DNA from: an uncultured Prochlorococcus sp.
Lineage (GTDB): Bacteria > Cyanobacteriota > Cyanobacteriia > PCC-6307 > Cyanobiaceae
Length of the DNA stretch: 64,000 nucleotides
Reading direction: 5' to 3'
Assembly (NCBI GenBank): GCA_902612005.1
Contig: CACMCA010000002.1
Span: 100,521 to 164,520 of the forward strand
The notes under the pieces were generated by a model. It saw only the letters and a list, made by a program, of their open reading frames with translations. It made no database searches and was not told where the DNA came from. A program made the position numbers and the translations under genes. Below are positions 27,964 to 36,454 of this stretch, one piece after another (positions within the stretch are counted from its first letter, which is position 1; the number at the start of each line of letters is the position of its first letter).

Positions 27964-28849
27964 TCTTTCTATTTTTCCCACTATATGTTCTCAATCTTAA
28001 AAAAAATATTCCAATTAATCCAGAAGAAAATAGAAAAATACTTATAAATTGAGCCATTCTTATACCGCCATCACAGAAAGGTGGAAGCCCACCAATGCAT
28101 AGTGGGTCAGTTCTTAAACCTTCAATCCAGAATCTTCCAAAGCTATAACTTATTAAATAAAGACAGCTAATAAAGCCAGGCCTGAAAAAATCAGTTTTGT
28201 TTTGTTTATTAAAGGTAATAATAAGGACGATGAAAATTATAAGATTCCACAATGACTCATAGAGAAATGTAGGATGAAAAAATTCATAATTAATAAATTC
28301 TAAAGGCCTATTCTGGATAGGTATAAATAATTTCCAAGGCAAATTTGTAGGAACTCCAAAGGCTTCATTATTGAAAAAATTTCCCCACCTTCCTATTGAT
28401 TGTCCAAGAATAATCGAGGGTATTAATATATCTATAAAAGTTTTTAAATTAATTTTTTTCGACTTACAGAAATAGATAACAGATATAAATCCTCCAATTA
28501 GTCCTCCATGGATTGCTATGCCTCCTTCCCAAACTGCAAGAAAAGAAGGTATTTGAATGATGTTATTGAATAGTTCAAAAGAAGTAAAAAAGTTCTCTCC
28601 GCTATATTGCCTCCACTCAAAAATTACGTAATAAACTCTAGCTCCAATTATTGCAGAGATTATTAATGATGGAAGTATTTCACTAATGTACTCTGGGTTA
28701 ATATTTCTTGCCTTTGCTAGTTTTTTGGAGACAAATAGTCCTATTAAAACTGAAACCGAAATAAGCAGTCCGTACCATCTAATAGTTATAAATCCTAAAT
28801 TTAAAAAAGTTTCTCCTGGAGATTGTATAAAAGCTTGAAGTATAAGCAT
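27956..28849 (-). CDS. lgt: Prolipoprotein diacylglyceryl transferase
   Basis: It transfers diacylglycerol from phosphatidylglycerol to the lipobox cysteine of prolipoproteins in the inner membrane. The 297-residue protein has about seven membrane helices. It contains the Lgt signatures [15 protein letters not shown] near the start, [16 protein letters not shown] (about residues 100-115), [18 protein letters not shown] (about 144-161) and [11 protein letters not shown] (about 185-195), with the essential His/Tyr and Arg positions. At least three predicted lipoproteins in this window would be its substrates. It lies between petA and cobM, all leftward. Confidence 0.95.
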   Translation of the reverse strand: MLILQAFIQSPGETFLNLGFITIRWYGLLISVSVLIGLFVSKKLAKARNINPEYISEILPSLIISAIIGARVYYVIFEWRQYSGENFFTSFELFNNIIQIPSFLAVWEGGIAIHGGLIGGFISVIYFCKSKKINLKTFIDILIPSIILGQSIGRWGNFFNNEAFGVPTNLPWKLFIPIQNRPLEFINYEFFHPTFLYESLWNLIIFIVLIITFNKQNKTDFFRPGFISCLYLISYSFGRFWIEGLRTDPLCIGGLPPFCDGGIRMAQFISIFLFSSGLIGIFFLRLRTYSGKNRKNG

Positions 28850-28859
28850 TTAGAGAAAG

Positions 28860-29813
28860 TTAGATACCCTCTGCTGCTTGCACTTTTTCTACTTGTTTTT
28901 TCTTTAATACTAAAAGTATTTGTGTTAAGCCTACACCAATGAAGAATGCAATCAATCCAATAACTCTATAGGGGCTCTGAAGTACAACCTCAGCATCTAA
29001 TTGACCAAAGCCACCAACGTTGGGATCATTAGTAAGAGGGTCACCTACACTAATTTTGTCTTGCGCTTTTACGATAAGTTGAGGACCAACAGGGACTGCT
29101 TCGGTAGTTATTTCACCATTATCGTTTTCTATATTGACTTGATAGCTACCATCTTCAATTGTTTCTATTGAATTTATAGTTCCTGCGGTGGAAGAAGTGA
29201 ATACTACATTATTGCTCTTGTCTCCAGTTGGATATACCTGACCTCTACCTCTATTGCCTCCAATATGTAACGAGTATTTTCCATAATGATATTCTTTATT
29301 AGTGGATGGGTCAGGGGAAAGTACAGGGAAAACGATTTCTTTATTAGTATCGCCAGGCAAAGGTCCGACAATAATGATATTATCTTTTTCTTCACTGTAA
29401 TTAGTGAAATAAACCCCTTCTGTCTCTTCTTTTATTTCTTCGGTCCATCTTTCTTGTGGAGCAAGTTTAAAGCCATCAGGCAGCATTACAACAGCACCAA
29501 CTTGTAATGGAACTTCCGAACCATCAGCCCCTATCTCTTTTAAATCATTTTTGTAGGGTATTTTGACTACAGCTTTGAAAACACTGTCTGCTCCAACAGA
29601 TTGTGGAACCTCTGCAATTGTAGGCATCTGAGCTAGATGACAATTTGCACAGACTATCTTACCTGTGGCTTCTCTTGGGGATTCGTAGTTTTGCTGAGCC
29701 CAAAATGGATAAGCAAAAGTGATATTTGGATAAAATACAATGCTTGAAATAAAAAGCAGAGTACAGATAAATAAACTTGTTTTTTTCATGATTTGATTTT
29801 TAATACCTTTCAT
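28860..29813 (-). CDS. petA: Cytochrome f (apocytochrome f)
   Basis: Cytochrome f is the large c-type haem subunit of the cytochrome b6f complex, passing electrons to plastocyanin or cytochrome c6 in the thylakoid lumen. The mature N-terminus [27 protein letters not shown] provides the unusual axial tyrosine and the CxxCH haem site. It is preceded by a signal peptide and followed by a lumenal domain and one C-terminal membrane helix ([20 protein letters not shown]). The ATG at 29813 lies 4 bases after the petC stop; ATG at 29789 is an alternative that shortens the leader. A start further upstream would overlap petC. The petC-petA order is the usual cyanobacterial operon. Confidence 0.96.
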   Translation of the reverse strand: MKGIKNQIMKKTSLFICTLLFISSIVFYPNITFAYPFWAQQNYESPREATGKIVCANCHLAQMPTIAEVPQSVGADSVFKAVVKIPYKNDLKEIGADGSEVPLQVGAVVMLPDGFKLAPQERWTEEIKEETEGVYFTNYSEEKDNIIIVGPLPGDTNKEIVFPVLSPDPSTNKEYHYGKYSLHIGGNRGRGQVYPTGDKSNNVVFTSSTAGTINSIETIEDGSYQVNIENDNGEITTEAVPVGPQLIVKAQDKISVGDPLTNDPNVGGFGQLDAEVVLQSPYRVIGLIAFFIGVGLTQILLVLKKKQVEKVQAAEGI

Positions 29814-29817
29814 TTTT

Positions 29818-30354
29818 TTATGCCCACCATGGATTTTCATTAGTTCTAAAGTCAGTTTCTGACCATTGTTTGACGAGTACAGCATCATCTTCAATATCGA
29901 CATGAGCTAGAGCTAAAGATAAAGGCGCAGGCCCTCTTACTACCTTCCCGTTAGTATCGTATTGACTGCCATGACAAGGACATATGAATTTATTAGCACC
30001 ACTATCCCATGGGACAACACAACCTAAATGAGTACAAATTGCATTTAAACCAAATTCTCCTATTTCCCCACCCTCATTAACTATTAAATAAGTTGGATCT
30101 CCCTTTAGACCTTGAACTAGACTTCTATCTCCAGCTTGATGGGTAGCTAACCAACCTGTCTTATTTATTGGATTCCCTAATTCATCTTTAGCAGAAGTTC
30201 CACCACCACCACCGCCTGCTCTTAGAGGCATGAAATAATTCGCTACGGGGTAAAGGGCTCCTAAAGCTACACCAGTTGCAGTACCAAATGTAAGAAGATT
30301 CATAAATTGCCTTCGACCCATAGAAGGGACATCATTGGAACTTAATTGAGTCAT
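29818..30354 (-). CDS. petC: Cytochrome b6f complex Rieske iron-sulfur protein
   Basis: It transfers electrons from plastoquinol to cytochrome f. The 178-residue protein has a twin-arginine motif at Arg14-Arg15 ([12 protein letters not shown]) in its N-terminal membrane anchor, a glycine-rich hinge (RAGGGGGG) and the Rieske cluster motifs [10 protein letters not shown] and CPCHGSQYD, which supply two cysteines and two histidines. Tat-dependent insertion is known for this protein, and tatC lies nearby at 30764-31522. It is first in the petC-petA operon. A 13-base palindrome (30390-30402) sits just upstream. Confidence 0.97.
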   Translation of the reverse strand: MTQLSSNDVPSMGRRQFMNLLTFGTATGVALGALYPVANYFMPLRAGGGGGGTSAKDELGNPINKTGWLATHQAGDRSLVQGLKGDPTYLIVNEGGEIGEFGLNAICTHLGCVVPWDSGANKFICPCHGSQYDTNGKVVRGPAPLSLALAHVDIEDDAVLVKQWSETDFRTNENPWWA

Positions 30355-30389
30355 TCGCTACTTGGTTCTGTTATTTATTAGTTATTATG

Positions 30390-30402
30390 GAACAAATTGT
30401 TC
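30390..30402. promoter_or_regulatory. Palindrome upstream of petC
   Basis: GAACAAATTGTTC is a perfect 6-bp dyad around a single central base, lying 36-48 bases upstream of the petC ATG. On the petC strand it overlaps a plausible promoter (TTGAAC, 18 bases, TAATAA). It could be an operator; it does not exactly match known cyanobacterial LexA or NtcA sites. Confidence 0.3.
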
Positions 30403-30477
30403 AATTTCTGTTGCAAATAGATAGGACTTTTAATAATTTAAAGTAAAAGTTTAGGAAGTCTTAATTAATTGATTTAA

Positions 30478-30795
30478 ATGAACCCATTGCTAGTAGATGA
30501 AGTTATACATTATTTGATTCATCGCTGGGGAAAAAAATATGATTTTAGACTCTTTAGAAGAGGAAAATTCGTTTATTTTCAAATGATGTGGGGATTTCTT
30601 GGACAGGAATCATTCCCTTTAAGTGAAGATGAATATAAAAAATCGATAGCTGATAAAATCGAGATTTTAAATAGATGTGGATATTCAGAAGAAGTAAGGG
30701 AATGGCTAAAGAAAGTCAACGCTAAGCCAAGGTTAGGTAGAGCTGTCAGCTTGCAATTAGATCTTAATGAGAAGATGAAAGAGTTTTTGACTTAA
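30478..30795 (+). CDS. DUF3067-like conserved cyanobacterial/plastid protein
   Basis: The 105-residue soluble protein (MNPLLVDEVIHYLIHRWGKK, then FRRGKFVYFQMMWGFLGQ) matches the DUF3067 family, found in cyanobacteria and plants. Its function is not assigned by anything I can see. It is rich in aromatic and charged residues and has no membrane helix or signal. It stands alone on the plus strand, divergent from petC by 123 bases. Its last 32 bases overlap the 3' end of convergent tatC, an unusually long overlap for a compact genome. Confidence 0.75.
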   Translation: MNPLLVDEVIHYLIHRWGKKYDFRLFRRGKFVYFQMMWGFLGQESFPLSEDEYKKSIADKIEILNRCGYSEEVREWLKKVNAKPRLGRAVSLQLDLNEKMKEFLT

Positions 30796-31522
30796 AATTT
30801 TCTGATAAGTAAGTTAATCCAGTACCCACAAAAAATAAAAACACAATCGATATAGATAGCAATGACATAGTCAATGGGTCAGTTGAAGGAGTAATCACTG
30901 CAGATAATATTGCAGAGGAAATTACAACTATCTTCCAATTTGAAATCATTTTTTCTGTTGTGATTATTCCAAGAGAACCAAGAATAAATTGTAATACTGG
31001 CAATTGAAAAGCTATTGCAGTGCTAGACATTAATAATAGAACAAAATCAAAATATCTTTCTATAGACCAAGTTGGTTCAACAATATCAGCACCGAAACTA
31101 ATGAAGAAATTTATTGCTGCAGGGACTAATATCCACCATGAAAAAATTAATCCTAAAAAAAATAGGAGACCTGAACCAAAAACTGCTGGCAAAATAAGGC
31201 TTTTTTCTTGTTTTGTTAAACCAGGGGAGATAAATAGTATTATTTGATAAAAAATATAAGGCATAGAAACTATCAATCCGCTGTAACCAGCAACTTTAAT
31301 AGCGACAAATAAAAACTCTCCTGGAGCAAGTTGTAGTAAATGAATATCACCAGCTGGGATTTCTAAAAAAGATATTAACGGCTTTATGGTAAGAAAACTA
31401 AAGAATATTGAAATAAGTATTGAGTAAATTGAATTTAGTATCCTTTGACGAAGCTCCTCTAAATGATCACTAAAAGTCATCGAATCTGATAATTTATTTT
31501 CACTTTGACCTGTACCTCTCAT
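30764..31522 (-). CDS. tatC: Sec-independent protein translocase TatC
   Basis: TatC recognises twin-arginine signals and forms the receptor of the Tat translocase. The 252-residue protein has six membrane helices. It carries the N-terminal cytoplasmic motif MTFSDHLEELRQRILNS (about residues 15-31) and the conserved LAPGEFLFVAIKVA and FGSGLLFFLGLIFSWWILVPAAINFF segments. Probable substrates in the window are PetC and the lipoprotein at 8692-9690. Its C-terminal coding end overlaps the convergent DUF3067 gene by 32 bases. Confidence 0.95.
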   Translation of the reverse strand: MRGTGQSENKLSDSMTFSDHLEELRQRILNSIYSILISIFFSFLTIKPLISFLEIPAGDIHLLQLAPGEFLFVAIKVAGYSGLIVSMPYIFYQIILFISPGLTKQEKSLILPAVFGSGLLFFLGLIFSWWILVPAAINFFISFGADIVEPTWSIERYFDFVLLLMSSTAIAFQLPVLQFILGSLGIITTEKMISNWKIVVISSAILSAVITPSTDPLTMSLLSISIVFLFFVGTGLTYLSENFKSKTLSSSH

Positions 31523-31602
31523 TATAGTTTGATAAAGATTTTGTAAGAAAAAGGTTTAAAATTACTCTTGTCAAAGTCCAATTTATTTTTAGATAAATTA
31601 AA

Positions 31603-31863
31603 CTATTTGCTTAATTTAGGATTAGTTGGATCAGGTAATAAAAAAGGAGGGGCATCATTTAAAGATGATTCGCCATAAGTTTCATATTCTCTGTATCCAC
31701 CCATTTTCCCATTTGTTTTCATTAAAGCGCTTACGAAGGCAAGTAGTAAGAAAACAGTGGGAGCTCCAATTATTAATGCAGCACCAAATAGATATCCAAC
31801 AATAAATTCTGGGAAACTATGATTTCCTAAAAATTCATGAGTGCCCAAAAGAAAATCAAACAT
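31603..31863 (-). CDS. Small conserved-type membrane protein (86 residues), function unknown
   Basis: The 86-residue protein has one long hydrophobic segment (about residues 17-48, FIVGYLFGAALIIGAPTVFLLLAFVSAL), then a glycine/tyrosine-rich stretch (KMGGYREYETYGES) and a proline-rich end (APPFLLPDPTNPKLSK). The Gly-Tyr-Arg tail is reminiscent of small photosystem-associated proteins, but I do not recognise a specific family. It lies between the NFACT gene and tatC on the minus strand, with 80 bases upstream for a promoter. A role in thylakoid complexes is conjecture from the photosynthetic neighbours. Confidence 0.6.
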   Translation of the reverse strand: MFDFLLGTHEFLGNHSFPEFIVGYLFGAALIIGAPTVFLLLAFVSALMKTNGKMGGYREYETYGESSLNDAPPFLLPDPTNPKLSK

Positions 31864-31892
31864 TTAGATTTAAAAATTTTTTTTATTATAAA

Positions 31893-33617
31893 CTAAATTA
31901 TTGTTTTAAGATTTTTTTTAATGTAATCTTCTCCTCTTGTAGGATTTCCCCAAATAATTTCTCTATTTTTAAAGGAAACGCAACCAGGTCCTCCTTTTTT
32001 GATTTTTTGCAAATCTTTAATTTTTACTAAATTAATTGGAACTTTAATATTTCTTTTTGCCTTACTAAATAAAGCAGCTAAATCTGCAGCTATTTGAAGA
32101 TCTTGTTCAGATGCTACTTGAGATGAAGACTTCAAAACTACATGACTGCCTGGTGATTCCTGTGCATGAAACCATAAATCGCCTTTTTTTGAAAACTTAA
32201 AGCTTATTAAGTCATTTTGCCTCATATTTCTTCCTACCTGAATCTTCAATCCTGTAGGAGTGTTAACTTGAATTGGTGAAGATTGGATCTCAGATGTACT
32301 TTTGTTATCTTCTCTTTGCCTCTTGATATTGATATTAAACTCGTTGCAAATTTCTTCCATAATTTCTTCTAGTAGTTTGATTCTCACAAGAAGTTTTTCA
32401 TGATTTAAAGAATTTAGATTTTCTAGAAGTGTAGTGAATTCATCTAATCTTTCTATGTTTGTTTTGTAAATACTTAACCTTTCTTTTATTAATTCTCTAG
32501 ATCTCTTTAGTTTTTTTGACTTTTTATATAGTTTTTGTCCTTTAATAATATCTCGTTTTTTAATTTCATTTGAAGTGAATATATTGTCAGCTTTTTCTTT
32601 ATATACCTCGTAGTTTTCTGATTTTGTTAGAAGATCATATTGAATATTTAAATTCTTTTTTTCAGTATTGGTCTGTTTAAAAATTATCCCTTCAATTTTC
32701 TTTTCTAGTAATTCAAGCTTTTTTTGTTTCAGATGATGATCATAATAATTCTCTAAACTTGTGCATAAATCTATTTCATTTTCGCAATTAATTTCTTTAT
32801 CAAAAAACCAAACGCAATAAAAATCCTTGTTAAATGTAGAAAAGTTAAATTTATTGTTTTTAAACCTATTTATCCAAATCTTCCAATTTTTAAATATCTC
32901 TTTTAAGTCGGCATCGCTAATGAAATCGATATTTTTTTCCATTATTTCCGAATTGCCAGTTTTGCTAACAACTTCTAATTGTTTTGTAAGGATAGGGCTA
33001 ACTCCTTGATAGGTATTTATTAAACAGTATTTCAAAGACTCAGGGACTATTGAAATTGAGTCTTTCCATGATTGAAAAGACTCATCTTCTCTAGGTTGTT
33101 TTTTGAGATTGACTGGAGGTCCAGAATAAATTGATCCTGTTGAAATTGTTCTAAAACTAGATTGACTTGATTTAATTTGTTTGCCAACGGCAATTATTTT
33201 TTGTTTATTATCCAAGTAAAAAATATTACTATGTTTTCCCATTAATTCAAAAATTAAGTACTTATTAATTTCATCTCCAGGTTTTTTTGCAAAACTAAAT
33301 TTTATAACTCTCTCGAAATCATCTTGATCAATCGAAATTAAGGCCATATACTTTAATCCGTATCTTATTTGTTTAGAAAGTGTGCTTTCTCTACCAATCT
33401 TTTCTGGTTTATTAATCTTTAGTATTCTTGGAGAGTCTCCATTCCATGAAACTTCTAACCATGTTTGAGAATCAACTCCTCTGAAACATAATTGAATTGT
33501 ATTGGGCTGTGGTTGTTGGGCAGTTTCAAATTTTGTAGGTAAGATGTCTTTTGTCAAATAATGCAAGACAGACTTAATAGATGTAATATCCATTATCTGT
33601 GGAACACCTTTTTGCAT
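31893..33617 (-). CDS. NFACT/Rqc2-like RNA-binding protein (fibronectin-binding A family)
   Basis: Bacterial NFACT proteins (RqcH) bind tRNA-linked nascent chains on stalled 50S subunits and add alanine tails, although marine cyanobacterial members have not been characterised as far as I know. The 574-residue protein has the N-terminal NFACT-N domain (LCFRGVDSQTWLEVSW, IEKIGRESTLSKQIRYGLK), a helix-hairpin-helix region, a long lysine/glutamate coiled coil (about residues 290-420), and the C-terminal NFACT-R domain with the motif DLWFHAQESPGSHVVLKS. The start at 33617 overlaps any long upstream form of gmk, which is one reason to choose the shorter gmk start. Confidence 0.85.
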   Translation of the reverse strand: MQKGVPQIMDITSIKSVLHYLTKDILPTKFETAQQPQPNTIQLCFRGVDSQTWLEVSWNGDSPRILKINKPEKIGRESTLSKQIRYGLKYMALISIDQDDFERVIKFSFAKKPGDEINKYLIFELMGKHSNIFYLDNKQKIIAVGKQIKSSQSSFRTISTGSIYSGPPVNLKKQPREDESFQSWKDSISIVPESLKYCLINTYQGVSPILTKQLEVVSKTGNSEIMEKNIDFISDADLKEIFKNWKIWINRFKNNKFNFSTFNKDFYCVWFFDKEINCENEIDLCTSLENYYDHHLKQKKLELLEKKIEGIIFKQTNTEKKNLNIQYDLLTKSENYEVYKEKADNIFTSNEIKKRDIIKGQKLYKKSKKLKRSRELIKERLSIYKTNIERLDEFTTLLENLNSLNHEKLLVRIKLLEEIMEEICNEFNINIKRQREDNKSTSEIQSSPIQVNTPTGLKIQVGRNMRQNDLISFKFSKKGDLWFHAQESPGSHVVLKSSSQVASEQDLQIAADLAALFSKAKRNIKVPINLVKIKDLQKIKKGGPGCVSFKNREIIWGNPTRGEDYIKKNLKTII

Positions 33618-33664
33618 TATTCCCTTTAATTCACAAGTTTTTATTTTACTGTAAAAAATTTAAT

Positions 33665-34219
33665 ATGAAAAATCAAAAAAAACTTATTATCCTTACTGGC
33701 CCCAGCGGGGTAGGTAAAGGGACAGTTGTTAAAGAAATATTAGGTAAAGAAAAAAATTTTTGGCTTTCAATATCTGCAACTACTCGAGAACCTAGAGAGG
33801 GAGAGAAGGAAGGAGAAAATTACTACTTTTTAAATCAAGAAACGTTTAAAGAAATGATTGAACAAAACCTGTTCCTTGAATGGGCTCAATTCGCTGGAAA
33901 CTATTATGGAACCCCTTTGTCTTCAGTTAATGAGAAAATAAAAAATGGATTTACCGTACTTCTTGAAATTGAAGTAGAGGGTGCAAGGCAAATAAAAAAT
34001 AAGTTTCCTAATTCACTGTCAATATTTTTACTTCCTCCGGATAAAGAAGAGTTAGAGAGAAGAATAAGAAATAGAGGTACAGAAAAAGAAGAGGCTATTA
34101 AAAAGAGACTCTCAAGGGCTAATTATGAGATTTCAGTATCAAATCAATTTGATTTTGCATTGACAAATCACAATGTTGACGAAACAGCAAAAAAAATAAT
34201 CAAGTTAATAAAAACTTGA
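33665..34219 (+). CDS. gmk: Guanylate kinase
   Basis: It phosphorylates GMP to GDP. From the ATG at 33665 the protein has 184 residues: P-loop LTGPSGVGKGTV (about residues 9-20), the GMP-binding segment SISATTREPREGEKEGENYYF (about 34-54), and the later IEVEGARQIK and RRIRNRGTEKEEAIKKRL lid region. A longer frame opens at 33599 but would overlap the divergent NFACT gene and add an unrelated leader, so the ATG just before the P-loop domain is used. It converges on psaJ with 28 bases between. Confidence 0.95.
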   Translation: MKNQKKLIILTGPSGVGKGTVVKEILGKEKNFWLSISATTREPREGEKEGENYYFLNQETFKEMIEQNLFLEWAQFAGNYYGTPLSSVNEKIKNGFTVLLEIEVEGARQIKNKFPNSLSIFLLPPDKEELERRIRNRGTEKEEAIKKRLSRANYEISVSNQFDFALTNHNVDETAKKIIKLIKT

Positions 34220-34247
34220 TTATTTTCTCTTTAACAACTCATTGGAA

Positions 34248-34382
34248 TCAACTCATTGGATGGAATAATAAATCTGGGAAAAACCTATTAAATTCAATAA
34301 TTATTCCTGCTGTAAGGCTTAGCCAAATCGCTGCTACCACTGGAGCAGATCTGATAAATTTTGTGTTTAGAATTTTGAACAT
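34248..34382 (-). CDS. psaJ: Photosystem I reaction centre subunit IX
   Basis: A 44-residue product is read from ATG at 34382 to TGA at 34248. It begins [20 protein letters not shown], continues with a single membrane helix, and ends [13 protein letters not shown]. This is the recognisable PsaJ sequence, a one-helix photosystem I subunit that contacts PsaF and binds carotenoid and chlorophyll. It follows psaF by 25 bases on the same strand, the standard psaF-psaJ pair. It is too short for many automated calls and lies under an unrelated plus-strand open frame (34216-34401) that should be discarded. Confidence 0.97.
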   Translation of the reverse strand: MFKILNTKFIRSAPVVAAIWLSLTAGIIIEFNRFFPDLLFHPMS

Positions 34383-34407
34383 TTGTTTTATGAAAGTTTA
34401 AAGATGT

Positions 34408-34962
34408 TTAGCGAGGACCATTAAGTGTAATATTGTTATCTTTCTCTCTTAAATCACCATTTCTTCCTTGTTTATTAGCAAGAAGAGGCCATTGCGCTCC
34501 TTTTATAAGACATTTTCTTGCTAAGTCTAGGTCAATAATGATCTCAAGATCAGCGGGATTCTTAGTCTTTTTTGATTCAATTAGATACTCTCTTCCTGAC
34601 CAACCTATAATTCCAGCAATGTAAATGAATAATACTCCCGGAATAAGTAAATCTCCTTCATGACCTCTATTTAAAAGTGCTCCCCATGGCTCAAGAGGAG
34701 GTCCAATTATTAAATGTGGAAGACCATCATCTCCGCATGATGCTTTCCCGTATCTTTCAAATCTTGCGATGTCTTTTTGAGTAGTCGCAGAATTTGCTCT
34801 CTCAATGAACTTAGGATTTTCAGAGCATTTTGTGAGGGCTGAAGCAGTATATTCTGTACTAGCTCTATCTGCGTTTAAGGCAGGCCCATTTGCAGCTAGA
34901 GCAATTGGAGTAATTCCGAGGAACAGAAAAACTGAGGTTATGATTGAAAAAAAGAATTTCAT
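34408..34962 (-). CDS. psaF: Photosystem I reaction centre subunit III
   Basis: PsaF lies on the lumenal side of photosystem I and assists donor docking. From ATG at 34962 the product has 184 residues, with a signal peptide (MKFFFSIITSVFLFLGITPIALA), a lumenal domain with cysteines (LTKCSENPKF, GKASCGDDGLPHLI) and the membrane section GDLLIPGVLFIYIAGIIGWSGREYL. The C-terminal part (LIKGAQWPLLANKQGRNGDL) is typical. A TTG at 34969-34971 would add three residues; the ATG is preferred. psaJ follows directly, so the pair should be cotranscribed. Confidence 0.96.
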   Translation of the reverse strand: MKFFFSIITSVFLFLGITPIALAANGPALNADRASTEYTASALTKCSENPKFIERANSATTQKDIARFERYGKASCGDDGLPHLIIGPPLEPWGALLNRGHEGDLLIPGVLFIYIAGIIGWSGREYLIESKKTKNPADLEIIIDLDLARKCLIKGAQWPLLANKQGRNGDLREKDNNITLNGPR

Positions 34963-35036
34963 AAGTTGCAATCTTTAATTCCTTATAGTGTGTTAAGTAA
35001 GAAATTAATATTAAAATAGAACAAGTTGAATCAAAA

Positions 35037-36107
35037 ATGCATAAAGTTTTAGCTATTGAAACAAGTTGTGATGAGACATCTGTCTCAATAGTTTCTAATA
35101 TTGGCGATACTTTCAGAATACATTCAAATATAATTGCCTCTCAAATTGAAGATCATTCAAAATGGGGAGGAGTTGTGCCTGAACTCGCAGCTAGAAAGCA
35201 TTTAGAATTATTACCTTTTGTTTTAGATGAAGCTTTAGAAGAATCAAAAATCAAAATTGAGGAAGTCGATTATATTGCATCAACTGTAGCTCCTGGATTA
35301 GTTGGATGTTTACGAGTTGGCTCTATAACTGCAAGATCACTTTGCATGTTACATTCAAAACCATTTTTGGGAATTCATCATTTGGAGGGGCATTTATCTT
35401 CAATTCTTTTTTCAGAAAACTATCCAAAGAAATCTTTTCTTACATTACTTGTTAGTGGCGGACATACTGAATTGATAAAGGTTGATGAAAGAAGGGGAAT
35501 GCAAAGACTTGGGAAAAGTTTTGATGATGCTGCTGGAGAAGCCTTTGATAAAGTTGGCAGACTATTAGGTCTAAGTTATCCAGGAGGACCGGCAATTGAA
35601 AAGATTGCTAAAAATGGGAACCCAATGAAATTTAATTTACCAAAATGTAGGATTTCTGATAAAAAAGGTGGATTTCTTAAATATGATTTCTCTTTTAGTG
35701 GTCTAAAAACTGCCGTATTAAGATTAGTTGAGAGAATAAATTTGGATGGGAAGAACGTTCCAATTCCTGATATTGCTGCAAGTTTTGAGAGAGTAGTGGC
35801 AGAGGTCTTGGTAGAGAGAACAATAAAATGCGCTGAAGATCATAGCTTGGATAATGTTGTTGTAGTTGGGGGAGTGGCTGCTAACAATACATTAAGAAAA
35901 ATGATGATTAGTGAAGCTAGTAAAAAATCTATTAAAGTTCATTTAGCTCCCCTTAATCTTTGTACAGATAATGCTGCAATGATTGGAGCGGCGGCGTTGT
36001 TCAGGATCAAATTTAAGGATCATTTAAGTTCCCTTAAATTAGGTGTCGCAGGAAGACTATCAATTGAACAAGCAAATACCCTTTATGAAGAAAATCCTCC
36101 TTTCTAA
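35037..36107 (+). CDS. tsaD: tRNA N6-adenosine threonylcarbamoyltransferase
   Basis: It completes t6A modification at position 37 of ANN-decoding tRNAs. The 356-residue protein starts VLAIETSCDETSVSIV (about residues 4-19) and has the metal-binding HHLEGHLSS (about 115-123), the ATPase motif LLVSGGHTEL, FDDAAGEAFDKVGRLLGL and VVVGGVAANNTLR. All are diagnostic of the Kae1/TsaD/YgjD family. The ATG at 35037 places the ASKHA fold at once. It is divergent from psaF (about 74 bases). The hli gene follows 5 bases after the stop. Confidence 0.96.
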   Translation: MHKVLAIETSCDETSVSIVSNIGDTFRIHSNIIASQIEDHSKWGGVVPELAARKHLELLPFVLDEALEESKIKIEEVDYIASTVAPGLVGCLRVGSITARSLCMLHSKPFLGIHHLEGHLSSILFSENYPKKSFLTLLVSGGHTELIKVDERRGMQRLGKSFDDAAGEAFDKVGRLLGLSYPGGPAIEKIAKNGNPMKFNLPKCRISDKKGGFLKYDFSFSGLKTAVLRLVERINLDGKNVPIPDIAASFERVVAEVLVERTIKCAEDHSLDNVVVVGGVAANNTLRKMMISEASKKSIKVHLAPLNLCTDNAAMIGAAALFRIKFKDHLSSLKLGVAGRLSIEQANTLYEENPPF

Positions 36108-36112
36108 CTTCA

Positions 36113-36289
36113 ATGAACAAACAACCTAAAATCGAGATTAAAGAGACAAAAAACTTCGTTGATAAAAAGGAACTGAATTTGTGGAAAAGAGGTTTTACCC
36201 CTCAAGCTGAAATATGGAATGGAAGAATGGCAACTGTTGGGATAGGAATTATCTTTATAATTATTGCTTTAATAAGCCAGTTTTCTTAA
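36113..36289 (+). CDS. hli: High-light-inducible protein (Hli), one-helix chlorophyll a/b-binding-like
   Basis: ATG at 36113 to TAA at 36289 encodes 58 residues. The helix motif AEIWNGRMATVGIG (about residues 32-45) is the chlorophyll-binding ExxNGRxAxxG signature of Hli/Scp proteins, followed by a hydrophobic helix (IIFIIIALISQF). The N-terminal 30 residues are charged and variable. Hli proteins protect or assist photosystem II and accumulate under high light or other stress; Prochlorococcus carries many copies. It starts 5 bases after tsaD, so readthrough is likely, although a separate promoter inside tsaD cannot be excluded. Confidence 0.93.
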   Translation: MNKQPKIEIKETKNFVDKKELNLWKRGFTPQAEIWNGRMATVGIGIIFIIIALISQFS

Positions 36290-36454
36290 TTAGGAATAAA
36301 ATTCATTTTCTCAAAAGTAGTTTTGAATGATTTGATAAAAATTACTCTTATCCAGTAAATGAATTAAATTAAAAAAGTATTCTATTAATTGGACTTGAGA
36401 TAAGATTATTGATTTAATCAAGATAGGTAATATTTTTATTATTTATAATTTTAT

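Noticed and set aside
34216..34401. Plus-strand 61-codon open frame after gmk
   Set aside because: It lies opposite psaJ, whose 44-residue product is clearly recognisable on the minus strand.
36311..36326. TCAAAA-GTAG-TTTTGA hairpin after hli as terminator
   Set aside because: The stem is short and AT-only apart from its ends and is not followed by a clear T run.
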